This document shows, one piece after another, positions 10,452 to 20,596 of a DNA stretch of 64,000 nucleotides (its first letter is position 1; each line of letters starts with the position of its first letter). The position numbers were made by a program, and so were the translations under genes. The notes below the pieces were generated by a model. The model saw only the letters and a list, made by a program, of their open reading frames with translations. It made no database searches and had not been told where the DNA came from. The DNA comes from an uncultured bacterium (lineage in GTDB: Bacteria; Bacteroidota; Ignavibacteria; UBA10030; BY39), in the NCBI GenBank assembly GCA_937967455.1, contig CALCJK010000012.1, forward strand, positions 195,422 through 259,421. Reading direction: 5' to 3'.

Positions 10452-11375
10452 CTATTGTTTTTTTGAATTTAAATTAGATAATTTTATAAAATAGTACAAT
10501 GAAAATAAGAAAATAATTCCAAAAAATGCAAAATTCATCAGAAGTAATCCAGTAGATATGTTATTTTCTTGAATTCCAATCAGGGTTTCATCTTCGCTGC
10601 CCAAATAAATTGAAATTACAGCGAATATATTATTACAGAAATGAGCCAGAATAGGAATAATTAAACTATTCGACTGGTAATATATGAATCCTAGATAAAT
10701 TCCAATAATTATTAAAGGGATTAAATTAATTGGGTTTAAATGGAAAACACCAAATATTATGCTGCTAATTATAATACTTTTAGTCGGATTAAGTGACTTT
10801 TCTATAGTACTTTGAAAAAAACCTCTAAAGACAGTTTCTTCTACAATCGAGGGGACAAGTACTACTGATAAAATTACAATTAATAATTCTTTTGAGTCCT
10901 TAGCTCCCGCTACAAGTTTATATGAGCTTTCAATACTTTCCTTTAATTTTTTAAATGTTTCTTGAAGAGTATCAGGTAGTGGTATCATATCCTGAAAATA
11001 AAGATATACCTGTAGTATTTGTTGTAATGAAAAAATACCAACTATGGTTAAAATATATAAAAGTACATTTGCTCCATTAATTTTTAAATATTCTGAAACT
11101 TTGTGTGTGACAAGCTTTGAAAAAAATAAAGTTGGAATTAAAAGTAAGAAAATTTGTCCTGCTATTGTTAATAATCTAATTAAGTTTACATTGGTTTCGT
11201 CGAAATTAAAGCCTACAAATATTAATGTAACAATTCCACCTATTCCCTGATATAAAACAAACAAACCTGAAATTATAAGAAATGCAAAAAAAATTGGTGA
11301 AATGTTATTTCTTTCAATAAAAGTTAGCTGGGAAGAGATTTCTTCTCTCTCGTTTTGATTATTTTCGTCTGTCAT
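10452..11375 (-). CDS. CPBP family intramembrane glutamic endopeptidase
   Basis: EETVFRGFFQ (EExxxR), FGVFHLNP, PILAHFCNN motifs in a polytopic membrane protein. Confidence 0.88.
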   Translation of the reverse strand: MTDENNQNEREEISSQLTFIERNNISPIFFAFLIISGLFVLYQGIGGIVTLIFVGFNFDETNVNLIRLLTIAGQIFLLLIPTLFFSKLVTHKVSEYLKINGANVLLYILTIVGIFSLQQILQVYLYFQDMIPLPDTLQETFKKLKESIESSYKLVAGAKDSKELLIVILSVVLVPSIVEETVFRGFFQSTIEKSLNPTKSIIISSIIFGVFHLNPINLIPLIIIGIYLGFIYYQSNSLIIPILAHFCNNIFAVISIYLGSEDETLIGIQENNISTGLLLMNFAFFGIIFLFSLYYFIKLSNLNSKKQ

Positions 11376-12318
11376 TTAATTTTTGCTTTAAAATTGCTAC
11401 AAAAAGTGGAATCATAAGTTCGTGATGACCGATAAAATTGTATCCTTTTCCACCATGTTGAGTTGGACGTGTTACAATATTCATAAAAGGTCTATATTGA
11501 GGGATCATATCAAAATTTGCAGTTGAGAATTTTTTGACATTATATCCCAAATTTCTGACTACCGTCAAGGCTTTTAGAAAAACTTCTGGTAAAATTACAG
11601 CTGAACCGATGTTTAAAACTACTCCGCCATTTAAGTCCTTAATAACATTACAAAGTATTTTAAAATCTCTGAAACTCATTTCACCGGTTACAGCACCATC
11701 CATTGTTGGTTGCTGATGTATGATATCTGTTCCAATTGCTGCATGGACCGTTACTGGTATATTGTTTTTATAAGAGGTAGCTATTATACTATTTTTTAAG
11801 AATTTTGGTTTTCTCCTGATTAATTCTCTTCCGATGGCAGTTCCGTATCCTATGTCTTCAGAGATGGAGATTTTGAGTGTTCCATTTATAAATTCTCCTG
11901 TTTCTCTTGCCATACCAAATTTGCCGTCAATGATGTTTTTAGCTACATCTTCAGATGTCTTGCCATATAAAGTTGATTCAACGTCGTGTATTGCAGCAGC
12001 GCTATTCATTCCAACTGCAGTGATAATTTTAGAATTAATTAAATCTACAATTAGAGGTGAAAGCCCAACTTTTATAACATGAGCACCAATTAAAAATATT
12101 CTTGGGCGATTGCGATATAATGCATCAATAAATTTGTCAGCTAAATCCATAAGATCCCTGGCAGCAAGAATATGCGGGAAAGATTCAACGAAGTTTGAAA
12201 AGCTTTGGTTCTCAGGATTAAATACCTTGGCAAAATCTTTTTGTTTAACTTTATTCTTCCGAGATTTTATTGAAAATGTTTTAATTTTACTCAAATCAAT
12301 CTGTTTAATTGTTTTCAT
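11359..12318 (-). CDS. Conserved protein with distant resemblance to deoxyhypusine synthase
   Basis: RIFLIGAHVIKVGLSPLIVDLINSKIITAVGMNSAAAIHDVE...YKNNIPVTVHAAIGTDIIHQQP...GGVVLNIGSAVILPEVFLKAL. The motif order resembles DHS but the AVSWGKI catalytic-Lys motif is absent. Confidence 0.5.
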   Translation of the reverse strand: MKTIKQIDLSKIKTFSIKSRKNKVKQKDFAKVFNPENQSFSNFVESFPHILAARDLMDLADKFIDALYRNRPRIFLIGAHVIKVGLSPLIVDLINSKIITAVGMNSAAAIHDVESTLYGKTSEDVAKNIIDGKFGMARETGEFINGTLKISISEDIGYGTAIGRELIRRKPKFLKNSIIATSYKNNIPVTVHAAIGTDIIHQQPTMDGAVTGEMSFRDFKILCNVIKDLNGGVVLNIGSAVILPEVFLKALTVVRNLGYNVKKFSTANFDMIPQYRPFMNIVTRPTQHGGKGYNFIGHHELMIPLFVAILKQKLNDRRK

Positions 12319-12319
12319 T

Positions 12320-13159
12320 TTATTTTACCTTTGCTTCAATTTCTCCGTTTATGCCTGAATACTTTGTTAACTCAGCTGTGATTGAGCCAATTAAGATTTT
12401 TGATTTTACCATAACGGGAATTTTTCTTTTATCATCAGTTAGCCATATATAAAGTGTTCCTTCGCTTTTAAATAAGCCACCTTCCTGAATTATTGGTTCA
12501 ACTACTATGCAATTAAATTTTCCTGCTTTAACTTCAACTTGTTGCTTCCCTTTATATTTAACCTCCAGAATGTATGTTGTATCTTTATAGAAATTTTTCA
12601 GTGTAATTCTTTGACCTGGTTTCATATTAGAGAAATCAATAGTACGAGTATAATAAAATGCAGAAATTATATCGTGAACATAAGATTCAATTGGATATTC
12701 ACCTTCAGAGGTTTTAGCAATCCCAAGATAATGATCAAATTCCGCTTCAAAATCTCTTGCATATTTACCCTCTCTGATATGTTGCTCAAATCGCCATGGG
12801 AAAATACCTTCTGCATCTACGACTGATATGTATAAATCTTCAACTTTATAAAAGGTTGAAAAAAATGGTAATGAGTTCACCCGGGATTCAATATAATAGC
12901 TTTTTCTGCCTTTGTAATATTCTAAGTTTGGTATGGTAAGCACCGCTTTGCCAGCAACTATAAATCCGTAACGGACGTTGAATTCAAGAGTTTCTCCAAC
13001 ATCAAAAGCCTCGTTATTTATAGTGCGAAATGAAAATTTGGTGTTGTTTGTATTGGTTCCTGTAACTGCTGGTTTTAATGAATTTTGTGAATATGAAAAT
13101 GAGAAAAATATTATTAAAAAAAGCAGTATTATAAAATATTTTAATTTTGATTCGTTCAT
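12320..13159 (-). CDS. DUF3108 domain-containing protein
   Basis: GETLEFNVRYGFIVAGKAVLTI...RVNSLPFFSTFYKVEDLYISVVDAEGIFPWRFEQHIREGKY. Confidence 0.82.
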   Translation of the reverse strand: MNESKLKYFIILLFLIIFFSFSYSQNSLKPAVTGTNTNNTKFSFRTINNEAFDVGETLEFNVRYGFIVAGKAVLTIPNLEYYKGRKSYYIESRVNSLPFFSTFYKVEDLYISVVDAEGIFPWRFEQHIREGKYARDFEAEFDHYLGIAKTSEGEYPIESYVHDIISAFYYTRTIDFSNMKPGQRITLKNFYKDTTYILEVKYKGKQQVEVKAGKFNCIVVEPIIQEGGLFKSEGTLYIWLTDDKRKIPVMVKSKILIGSITAELTKYSGINGEIEAKVK

Positions 13160-13165
13160 CCTGAA

Positions 13166-14191
13166 CTAATTTAAAAAAAATTTTACAGCTTCAAAAACTT
13201 CATCAACTGTAATAGAATTCATACATTCACATTCTTCTGAATTTTTACATTTTTTACAATTTAGTGGTTTGTTTATCGGGGTTAATATTTTGCACTTTTC
13301 TGTATAAGGACCCCAACGCTTTGCACTCAAAACAGGTATTTGAGGATATAATCCAACCACAGCTGTACCAGTTGCGGCTGAAATATGAAGTGGCCCTGTT
13401 GAATTTCCTACAAAAACATCAGCAAGTTTTGTTAGTGCAACATACTCCATTAATGTCAGGTCACACATCATTTGTATCCTGAATGTTCCAATTTCGCTTT
13501 GTAATTTGCTAATTTGTTCTTTTTCTCTTTGTGAGCCAGTTAGGATTATTTTTACTTTATCAACTTGTGATAATTTTTTACATAGTAATGCGAAGTTATA
13601 AATACTCCAGGTTCGTGTTGAACCACCAGTTCCAGGATGTACTATAACGATTTTATCTTCCTTGTTAATTCCAAGTTTGTTTAATTTTTCTGATACAGAA
13701 ATAAGATGGTCTGGATTTGGGATTAGCCACGGTAATTTAATTTGATACAGTTCAATGCCTAAAGGTTTTAATAAATTCAGGTTATATTCTAACTCGTGCT
13801 TTTTTGCATATTTTCTATGTTCTTTTACTCTTTTGTTAAACAGGAAAGAGTAAAATCTATACGCTGAACCAATACGAATTGGAATTTTTGCAAAATATAG
13901 AAGCAATGAAACTCGAAATCTGGGGAAAGCTGAAATAGCCACGTCAAATTTATATGATTTTAATAGTTTTAGGAGTTGAAAAAAACTTGTTTGTTTACTA
14001 TTGCTATCATAGATGAGTGTTTCATCAATACTTTTATAATTTATACTCAGTTCCGATGTGTAATTTCGAACCAGCATTGCAACATAAGAGTTTGGAAAGT
14101 ATTTTTTAATTACGTCTGCAAGTGGTAAAGTTAGGACAAGATCCCCAATTCGATCTGTTCTTACTATTAAAAATTTTTTTGGTTTTTCCAT
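13166..14191 (-). CDS. Glycosyltransferase family 9 (heptosyltransferase-like)
   Basis: FLIVRTDRIGDLVLTLPLADVIKKYFP...IVIVHPGTGGSTRTWSIYNFALLCKKL...FVGNSTGPLHISAATGTAVVGLYP. Confidence 0.9.
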   Translation of the reverse strand: MEKPKKFLIVRTDRIGDLVLTLPLADVIKKYFPNSYVAMLVRNYTSELSINYKSIDETLIYDSNSKQTSFFQLLKLLKSYKFDVAISAFPRFRVSLLLYFAKIPIRIGSAYRFYSFLFNKRVKEHRKYAKKHELEYNLNLLKPLGIELYQIKLPWLIPNPDHLISVSEKLNKLGINKEDKIVIVHPGTGGSTRTWSIYNFALLCKKLSQVDKVKIILTGSQREKEQISKLQSEIGTFRIQMMCDLTLMEYVALTKLADVFVGNSTGPLHISAATGTAVVGLYPQIPVLSAKRWGPYTEKCKILTPINKPLNCKKCKNSEECECMNSITVDEVFEAVKFFLN

Positions 14192-14397
14192 AGTTATTGA
14201 CTAATGCAATATAAAAGAAAGCAAAGTGATTTCCAAGGCTATGGATTATTTTTAGATTTGAAAAATTGGGTAAGCTTCAACAATTATTAGTTTTAATTTT
14301 TCTTTGTTGTATATTACCTGCTATTAGTCATTAAAGATATAATTTGTAAAGAAATAACAATGTTGTGTGGAATTTTTATTACACTTTTATATCTAAT

Positions 14398-15627
14398 TTA
14401 TCTTTCCTTTATATTTACTAACCCTTTTAAAATATCCTTATGTACCATATATGTGAGCATTTTCAATTTAACATAATCTTCATGATAAAAATAATATCCA
14501 GGATGATTATTGTTGCGTGCACTTGAACCAGAATCTTTTATCAGGTACCAATCCTTTCCGTCCATTTCTTTGTATCCGACAAGATGTATTCCATGATCAT
14601 CTCCAGTTGTACCGTTACTGAATCTGAATTGTCTTGCATTTTCATCAATGTAATCAGATGGGATATCGAAAGTTGGGACAATAGCAATGCCTGCATGTCC
14701 TTCGTGTCCGGGTTCAGATACATCCCCACCAATACAAACTGTGTATCCTGAGCGAATAGCTTTTTTTAATACTTGCATAAATTCGTTAAGAGGAATATTG
14801 TAATAATCTTTACTATGCCACCAGTTATCAGGGACTTCGAATTCGATATATTCATAATATGGCTTTTCCATAAGTGAAATAACTTCAATGTAATCATCCA
14901 GATTAAGTTTAACTACTTTTTCAAGATATTCTTTTGGAGTGAGTTGTTTACCATCGACAATTACAGTTTTAGGTGGTTCTCCAAGATAATGATTTAGAAT
15001 TGATTTAATTGTTGAAAGATTTTCTTCTTCATTCCAGGCGTTGGAATTTTTTAATCCTTGTAAATAGCTATTCATCTCATTAAATAATTTTGTATGATCG
15101 TGAAATGGTTGACCTCTTAGTAATCCAGTATAAGCATCAGCTGGAACAATACCATATTTTTTCCAGACGCGTGGTACAGCATTTGACTCTGAACCCTCAG
15201 CAAAGTTTGAGTTGCCTCTTTCTTCTATAAATCTTTTTGCTTTTTCAACATATTCCCAGTAAACTGTATAAAGTTCAGAGAGTTTTATCTCCTGCTTTGT
15301 TAATCTGTATATTTCAGATTCATAAAAAGATATTGCTGAATAGCACCAGCACATTCCTGTAATTCCTTGTGAAACAGGTTTATTATGCCAGTATTTTGTG
15401 AACTCATCAATAGATTTTGGTGATTTAACTAAACTAAAATCAGGTTGAAGTCGCTTTTTCTGTGGAACTTCCTTTTTGTAAAACTCGTCTAATGCTTTTT
15501 TAACTGAATCCATAAATTCGTTTTTTGATTCCACAAAAATTGCTTTATCGCGTTTTTCTACTTGTGCTTGTGTGAATTGGTAAAATCCAATCGAGAATAA
15601 AATTAGAATTGTGATCAAATGTTTCAT
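14398..15627 (-). CDS. C1-like (bleomycin-hydrolase/aminopeptidase C type) cysteine peptidase
   Basis: Signal peptide, catalytic Cys region QGITGMCWCYSAISFYESE, His region DDHGIHLVGYKE, Asn-equivalent YLIKDSG. Confidence 0.82.
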   Translation of the reverse strand: MKHLITILILFSIGFYQFTQAQVEKRDKAIFVESKNEFMDSVKKALDEFYKKEVPQKKRLQPDFSLVKSPKSIDEFTKYWHNKPVSQGITGMCWCYSAISFYESEIYRLTKQEIKLSELYTVYWEYVEKAKRFIEERGNSNFAEGSESNAVPRVWKKYGIVPADAYTGLLRGQPFHDHTKLFNEMNSYLQGLKNSNAWNEEENLSTIKSILNHYLGEPPKTVIVDGKQLTPKEYLEKVVKLNLDDYIEVISLMEKPYYEYIEFEVPDNWWHSKDYYNIPLNEFMQVLKKAIRSGYTVCIGGDVSEPGHEGHAGIAIVPTFDIPSDYIDENARQFRFSNGTTGDDHGIHLVGYKEMDGKDWYLIKDSGSSARNNNHPGYYFYHEDYVKLKMLTYMVHKDILKGLVNIKER

Positions 15628-15768
15628 TGTTGTTTCCTTTCTATTTTTTTATTTTACTTCTATTTCATGGCGGGATATAGTTTCTGGCTTTTTAAAAAAA
15701 ATTTAAGAATCAGTTTAATTTAAAGATAATAAAATTTTTAATAAAACTCTATAGTAAGAATTGTAATT

Positions 15769-16074
15769 TTAACAATTTTCAAGCTTCTCCTGAACACTTT
15801 TGATTTTATCATCCATTGACTGTTCTTTATCAATTCGAGTTCCTATTCTGAGTGAAGCGGTGATGCGAGGGACTCCCATTTTGTGTAGTTCCTCATGGCA
15901 ACGTTTAATTGCATTAAAGACTTGATCCCATTCTCCTTCAATGTTTGTGCCATTAGCATGAAGTTGCGTTTTAAGTCCTGCTTCTTTAAATATCTTTTCA
16001 CATTCAGCTACATATTTTGAAAGAGAAAGCCCTACCCCCAATGGTACAATGCTTATATCTGCTATAACTTTCAT
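15769..16074 (-). CDS. MTH1187 family (UPF0045) thiamine-binding protein
   Basis: MKVIADISIVPLGVGLSLSKYVAECEKIFKEAGLKTQLHANGTNIEGEW...RITASLRIGTRID. Confidence 0.88.
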   Translation of the reverse strand: MKVIADISIVPLGVGLSLSKYVAECEKIFKEAGLKTQLHANGTNIEGEWDQVFNAIKRCHEELHKMGVPRITASLRIGTRIDKEQSMDDKIKSVQEKLENC

Positions 16075-16078
16075 ATTT

Positions 16079-16246
16079 TTAGCTTTTTTTTGAAGTTATG
16101 ACTGTTACATTGCTAAAAACTCTTTTAACGTCTTTGCTTCCACAGTGTGCACATTGTGGAGTTGGATTTTTTTCGTGCTCTTTAATTGAAGTTGTTACTG
16201 TGAAAGTTTTTTTACATTGGTTGCATTGATAATCATAGTTGGGCAT
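16079..16246 (-). CDS. FmdB-type small zinc-ribbon protein (55 aa; not in the supplied ORF track)
   Basis: Manual translation: MPNYDYQCNQCKKTFTVTTSIKEHEKNPTPQCAHCGSKDVKRVFSNVTVITSKKS*. Purine-rich AAGGAGAC just upstream of the ATG. Confidence 0.82.
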   Translation of the reverse strand: MPNYDYQCNQCKKTFTVTTSIKEHEKNPTPQCAHCGSKDVKRVFSNVTVITSKKS

Positions 16247-16415
16247 ACTATGTCTCCTTATTTTTGCATATATAATATAAAATCTTAAGAAAAAAATTTC
16301 AAATTTTATGAAAAGTAAAATGCAAAATATATAGTTTTTGTATGCGCTCAGTAGCTACATTTAAAAATAAAAAGGGAAATTAAATAAATTAGCTTATACT
16401 TAAATATTTTCAATG

Positions 16416-19301
16416 CTACCTTAACAAAATTATTTTCTTCGAGAATGATTTTCCATTACTTAATAAGCGGTAAATATAAACACCACTTGTTACAAGATTA
16501 TTTTTGTTGTTTTTACCATCCCATTTGATTTCATAGAAACCTGGATTTTGTTCTTGATCTACAAGGGTTACAATTTCCTGTCCCAATAAGTTATAAATTT
16601 TCAAGTTCACATTGGATTTTTCTTTCAGACCATATTTAATAGTTGTTTGGGAGTTAAATGGATTTGGATATGCATTACTTAGAAATATTTCATCTGGTAG
16701 TTGAGAATTTTCAGAAATATTCAATATTTCATTAAACTTGTTTGTTAAAATATGCCTGATGACTATCTGAGCTGAATCAAATTTCATAAAGTATAGAGGG
16801 TAACCAAGTACTACAGTTTTAAAATCCTGGCCATAGTATTCCACAGCCACAGGTTTGTTTTTTAAACTACCAGCTAGTGATGTAGAGTCGTAATAAGTGT
16901 CGTATATAAAAGTTTCAATGGAATTCTCATTTGCATAAATTGCTTCAATGTTTATTAAATGAAAATTAAACGTTTCGGAAGTCTTTGTAGAATCAACATA
17001 TAAAGATGGATAATGATCTACTATTGATTTTGCGCCAATCATTCTTGTCAAGGGTTTCTGTTCGGTTCTTCGAATCTTTAAATAATCATATACAAAATCG
17101 CCTTGACTAAAATCTTTTGGGTATGAATAGTTCTTACCAAAAGCTTTTGTTGGGCTATAAGATGTGATCAAAAGGTTTCCACCGAAATCGAGGTATTGTT
17201 TAATTGTTTGTTGGCTGTTTTGCGGTATGGAATAATCAATATAATCGTTGTTATGCCAGATAATTGTTGAATATGCACCAAGATCTGCTAAGGTTAATGA
17301 TTTTTCTTTTGCAACATCGTAATGCTTAAAGCTATAACCATGTAATAGATTATTGTAAAATTCATCAACTTGTGAATCAGTTGGATATAATGGAATTCCA
17401 CTACTATCGTAAGTTTCATCGACTAATAGAATGCCATACGCAAGAGAAACTCCTCTTGAACGTACAAGATTAGAAAATTCACTTTCATTTAAATCATTAT
17501 CCAACGCTGTAATTTTGTAGTAAGAATATTCTTCTGTTGTGTTATTAGAGTCTAAGAAAAATGGCACAAGTTCTATTGAAGAATTAATTTTTGAGAATCC
17601 GGTATCAGGTTTGTTTGAACGGTAAATATTATAGCCGAGAAGATCTAATTCATTATTTGATTCCCATTGAAGTGAAACTTGATGCCACCAGGCATTGGCT
17701 GATAAATTTCGTGGAGCTCGCGGAATAATTTGTGGTGTTGCCGAGACTTCTTTTATGAAACTTTCATAACCACTATTATCAATAGCAGTGATTCCAATAT
17801 AATATTTTGTTCCCTCTTCAAGATTTGTTAAAAGAAAAGAGTTTGTTTGTGTAGTATATGTAGTATCATAACTACCAGAAGCTTTGCCTACATATACTTT
17901 ATAGCCAAATAAATCTGTATCTAAATTTTCTGACCAATTTATTTGAAGCGAATTTCCATTACCTATATCTCTAACAGTTATGTTTTTTACCTCAGCTGGT
18001 ATTACTGAAAGAGTCAAAAATGTAGCAGTTGTAACTTTCAAAATGTCAGCAATATAATCCATATTGAGTAGTGTTATCAAATCATTTGGTGAGTGGTAAA
18101 CTGGACTAAAATCTCTTTCTGCAAGATATACCGATGGATATCCATATCTCCAAAATGAATAGCTATCTGAACCTCCACTATTTGTACTTCCTTTTACGGG
18201 ATTAAGCATGGTGAATTTTTTTGCTAATTGATTCATTACATTTGCAAAGAACTCTGAACCTGTATATTGATTAATTAGGAAATCGCGATCAGTTTGGTTT
18301 GGGTTGAGATAACCAATCATATCATGATTAAACATCAATTGAATGCTCATTCCATTTTGTTTTGCCTTAGATGCATAACTGTTGCTTCCAATAAGACCTA
18401 ATTCTTCGGCAGCAAATGTAATAAATTTAACAGTTGTTTCTGGGATATAATTTTTTTGTTTAAATACTCTTGCAATCTCTAGTGCAGATGATGTCCCACT
18501 TGCATTATCATCAGCACCGGGTGCTGAAACTAAAGGGTTTACACTAGAATAAGAATCATGATGACCACCGATTACATAAACTTGTGAGGGGTTTACCGAT
18601 CCATAAAGCGTTGCAACTACATTTCTTTGTAATGTTCCCGCATAGTAGAAAGTGTCAAATTGTACATCGTCATAACCCATTCTCTTGAATTGGTGATAGA
18701 TCCAAGAGCTTACTGTGTCTCTGTTACTTGCAAAAGCATATCTTGTCCCAAAATCCTGTAAACTCTGAATAAACATCCTTATACTATCAGGATTAATGCC
18801 ATCAATTATATTGAATATTAAGCTATCAAGTGGCGAGATCTTGTATGTGTGTTTAATGTCGGTAAGAAGAATTGGCTGATCTGGAAATTTTATTATATCA
18901 AAGCCGTCGTTTTTAATTGATAGATAGTCTAATTTTTCAGCTTTTAATAAAATTGTATTCTCATCGCTCGATAAAATATTGTACTTAGAAAATATTTCTG
19001 GTGTTAGCTTTTTTCCAGGTTTAACTGATATAATATAGTATTGATTTTCAAGAAAATTTTCTTCGATTATTTTATATTTCAAATCTAATTCTTTTAATTT
19101 AGAAATATCTGAATATTGTATAGCTGCAAAAATAAACTCATCAGTGATGTGGTAAATTGGAATGCTATTTTCTTGAAGCAGATTTACTACATCTAAAGAA
19201 TTATATTTTATTTGAATTAGCTTTTTGAGGTTATTTTGAGAATATACAGGAAGCGATATTATTAAAGTAATTATTAATAGGGTATAAATTAACTTTTTCA
19301 T
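16416..19301 (-). CDS. Secreted M28 family metallopeptidase with fibronectin III-like domains and T9SS C-terminal domain
   Basis: YVIGGHHDSYSS...GADDNASGTSSALEIARVF...FAAEELGLIGSNSYA...FNHDMIGY; FnIII-like LNWSENLDTDLFGYKVY repeats; C-terminal LSNAYPNPFNSQTTIKYGL...SGVYIYRLLSNGKSFSKKIILLR. Start set at the MKKLIYTLLIITLI signal peptide. Confidence 0.9.
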   Translation of the reverse strand: MKKLIYTLLIITLIISLPVYSQNNLKKLIQIKYNSLDVVNLLQENSIPIYHITDEFIFAAIQYSDISKLKELDLKYKIIEENFLENQYYIISVKPGKKLTPEIFSKYNILSSDENTILLKAEKLDYLSIKNDGFDIIKFPDQPILLTDIKHTYKISPLDSLIFNIIDGINPDSIRMFIQSLQDFGTRYAFASNRDTVSSWIYHQFKRMGYDDVQFDTFYYAGTLQRNVVATLYGSVNPSQVYVIGGHHDSYSSVNPLVSAPGADDNASGTSSALEIARVFKQKNYIPETTVKFITFAAEELGLIGSNSYASKAKQNGMSIQLMFNHDMIGYLNPNQTDRDFLINQYTGSEFFANVMNQLAKKFTMLNPVKGSTNSGGSDSYSFWRYGYPSVYLAERDFSPVYHSPNDLITLLNMDYIADILKVTTATFLTLSVIPAEVKNITVRDIGNGNSLQINWSENLDTDLFGYKVYVGKASGSYDTTYTTQTNSFLLTNLEEGTKYYIGITAIDNSGYESFIKEVSATPQIIPRAPRNLSANAWWHQVSLQWESNNELDLLGYNIYRSNKPDTGFSKINSSIELVPFFLDSNNTTEEYSYYKITALDNDLNESEFSNLVRSRGVSLAYGILLVDETYDSSGIPLYPTDSQVDEFYNNLLHGYSFKHYDVAKEKSLTLADLGAYSTIIWHNNDYIDYSIPQNSQQTIKQYLDFGGNLLITSYSPTKAFGKNYSYPKDFSQGDFVYDYLKIRRTEQKPLTRMIGAKSIVDHYPSLYVDSTKTSETFNFHLINIEAIYANENSIETFIYDTYYDSTSLAGSLKNKPVAVEYYGQDFKTVVLGYPLYFMKFDSAQIVIRHILTNKFNEILNISENSQLPDEIFLSNAYPNPFNSQTTIKYGLKEKSNVNLKIYNLLGQEIVTLVDQEQNPGFYEIKWDGKNNKNNLVTSGVYIYRLLSNGKSFSKKIILLR

Positions 19302-19459
19302 AAGCTTTGAATTTAATTTTCGATTAAAAATTTTAGCTAATTTACATATAATTGAGTTGATAAGCAATTTTGCTTTCAGATGAAATATATGATTTAATGA
19401 AAATAAATGAAGCCAGAAAATTTTTTGCCAATCCTCATTTACTTTCATATATTACATAT

Positions 19460-20482
19460 ATGAAAAAATATCAGCTGAAAAAATCAGTTTTTGGTAACAA
19501 TCTTCGTTTAATTGAACCAAAGCATTTACTTATAAATTATCAAAGGGAATTAAATGACGCTCAGCTTGAAGCAGTTACATCTACAGAAGGTCCACATTTA
19601 GTGATTGCTGGTGCTGGCACTGGGAAAACCCGTACAATAGTTTATCGTGTTGCTTATCTGGTTGAGCTTGGTGTAAATCCACAAGAAATTTTGCTTTTAA
19701 CTTTTACCCGTAAAGCAGCACAGGAAATGCTTCGCAGAGCTGCTCTGTTGCTGGATTCAAGATGTGAAAATGTTTCCGGGGGGACATTCCATTCTTTTGC
19801 TAATAACATCTTGCGAAAATACTCTAAACTAATCGGTTATGAATCAAATTATACAATTTTAGATCAGGGTGATGCTGAAGATACAATAAATTTAATTCGC
19901 ACACGAATGAAATTAGACGCACGAGAATTTAGATTTCCTAGAAAAGAAACACTATACGATATACATAGCAAATCAATTAACACATTGGCAACGATTGAAG
20001 ATATTTTATTAAAAGAATATCCCTACTATCTTGAAATTATCAGTGAAATAGAAAACGTAAGTAAGAAATACGCGGAATACAAAAAAATCCATAATTTAAT
20101 GGATTACGACGATCTATTATTAAACCTGGTAAAGTTATTCCAGGCTAGGGAAGATGTGAGAATAGCAATATCGAAAAAATATAAATACATAATGGTAGAT
20201 GAGTATCAGGATACAAATAGAATTCAAGCGGAGATAATTAAACTGCTTGCAAAAAATCCGGATGGATCCTATTCAAATCCAAATATTATGGTTGTGGGTG
20301 ATGATGCACAATCAATATATGCTTTTAGAGGTGCAACTATTAGAAATATACTCGAATTTCCAAAAATTTTTCCTGAATGTAAAATGATCACACTGGAAGA
20401 GAACTATCGAAGTACACAACCAATACTGGATGTAGCAAATGCTATATTAAATCAACCTCAAACAGAGAAAAATGATTGTTAA
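19460..20482 (+). CDS. UvrD/PcrA-like superfamily 1 DNA helicase, N-terminal half (gene interrupted)
   Basis: LNDAQLEAV (Q motif), GAGTGKT (Walker A), TFTRKAAQEM (Ia), VDEYQDTN (II), GDDAQSIYAFRGA (III), EENYRSTQPILDVANAIL (IV). ORF stops at 20482. Confidence 0.9.
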   Translation: MKKYQLKKSVFGNNLRLIEPKHLLINYQRELNDAQLEAVTSTEGPHLVIAGAGTGKTRTIVYRVAYLVELGVNPQEILLLTFTRKAAQEMLRRAALLLDSRCENVSGGTFHSFANNILRKYSKLIGYESNYTILDQGDAEDTINLIRTRMKLDAREFRFPRKETLYDIHSKSINTLATIEDILLKEYPYYLEIISEIENVSKKYAEYKKIHNLMDYDDLLLNLVKLFQAREDVRIAISKKYKYIMVDEYQDTNRIQAEIIKLLAKNPDGSYSNPNIMVVGDDAQSIYAFRGATIRNILEFPKIFPECKMITLEENYRSTQPILDVANAILNQPQTEKNDC

Positions 20483-20596
20483 GCTAATAAAATGATTTTG
20501 ATATTAAATTTGAAGTAATAAATTAAGTTATTTAAAAAGATGAATTTGTTTTCAATCAGGTAAGATTTTTATATATGAGTTTTGTGTTTAAAATAA

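Noticed and set aside
16079-16246. Possibility that the two FmdB-like zinc ribbons (3280-3543 and here) form a toxin-antitoxin or regulatory pair
   Set aside because: They are far apart and have no partner genes; FmdB-type ribbons are common single genes.
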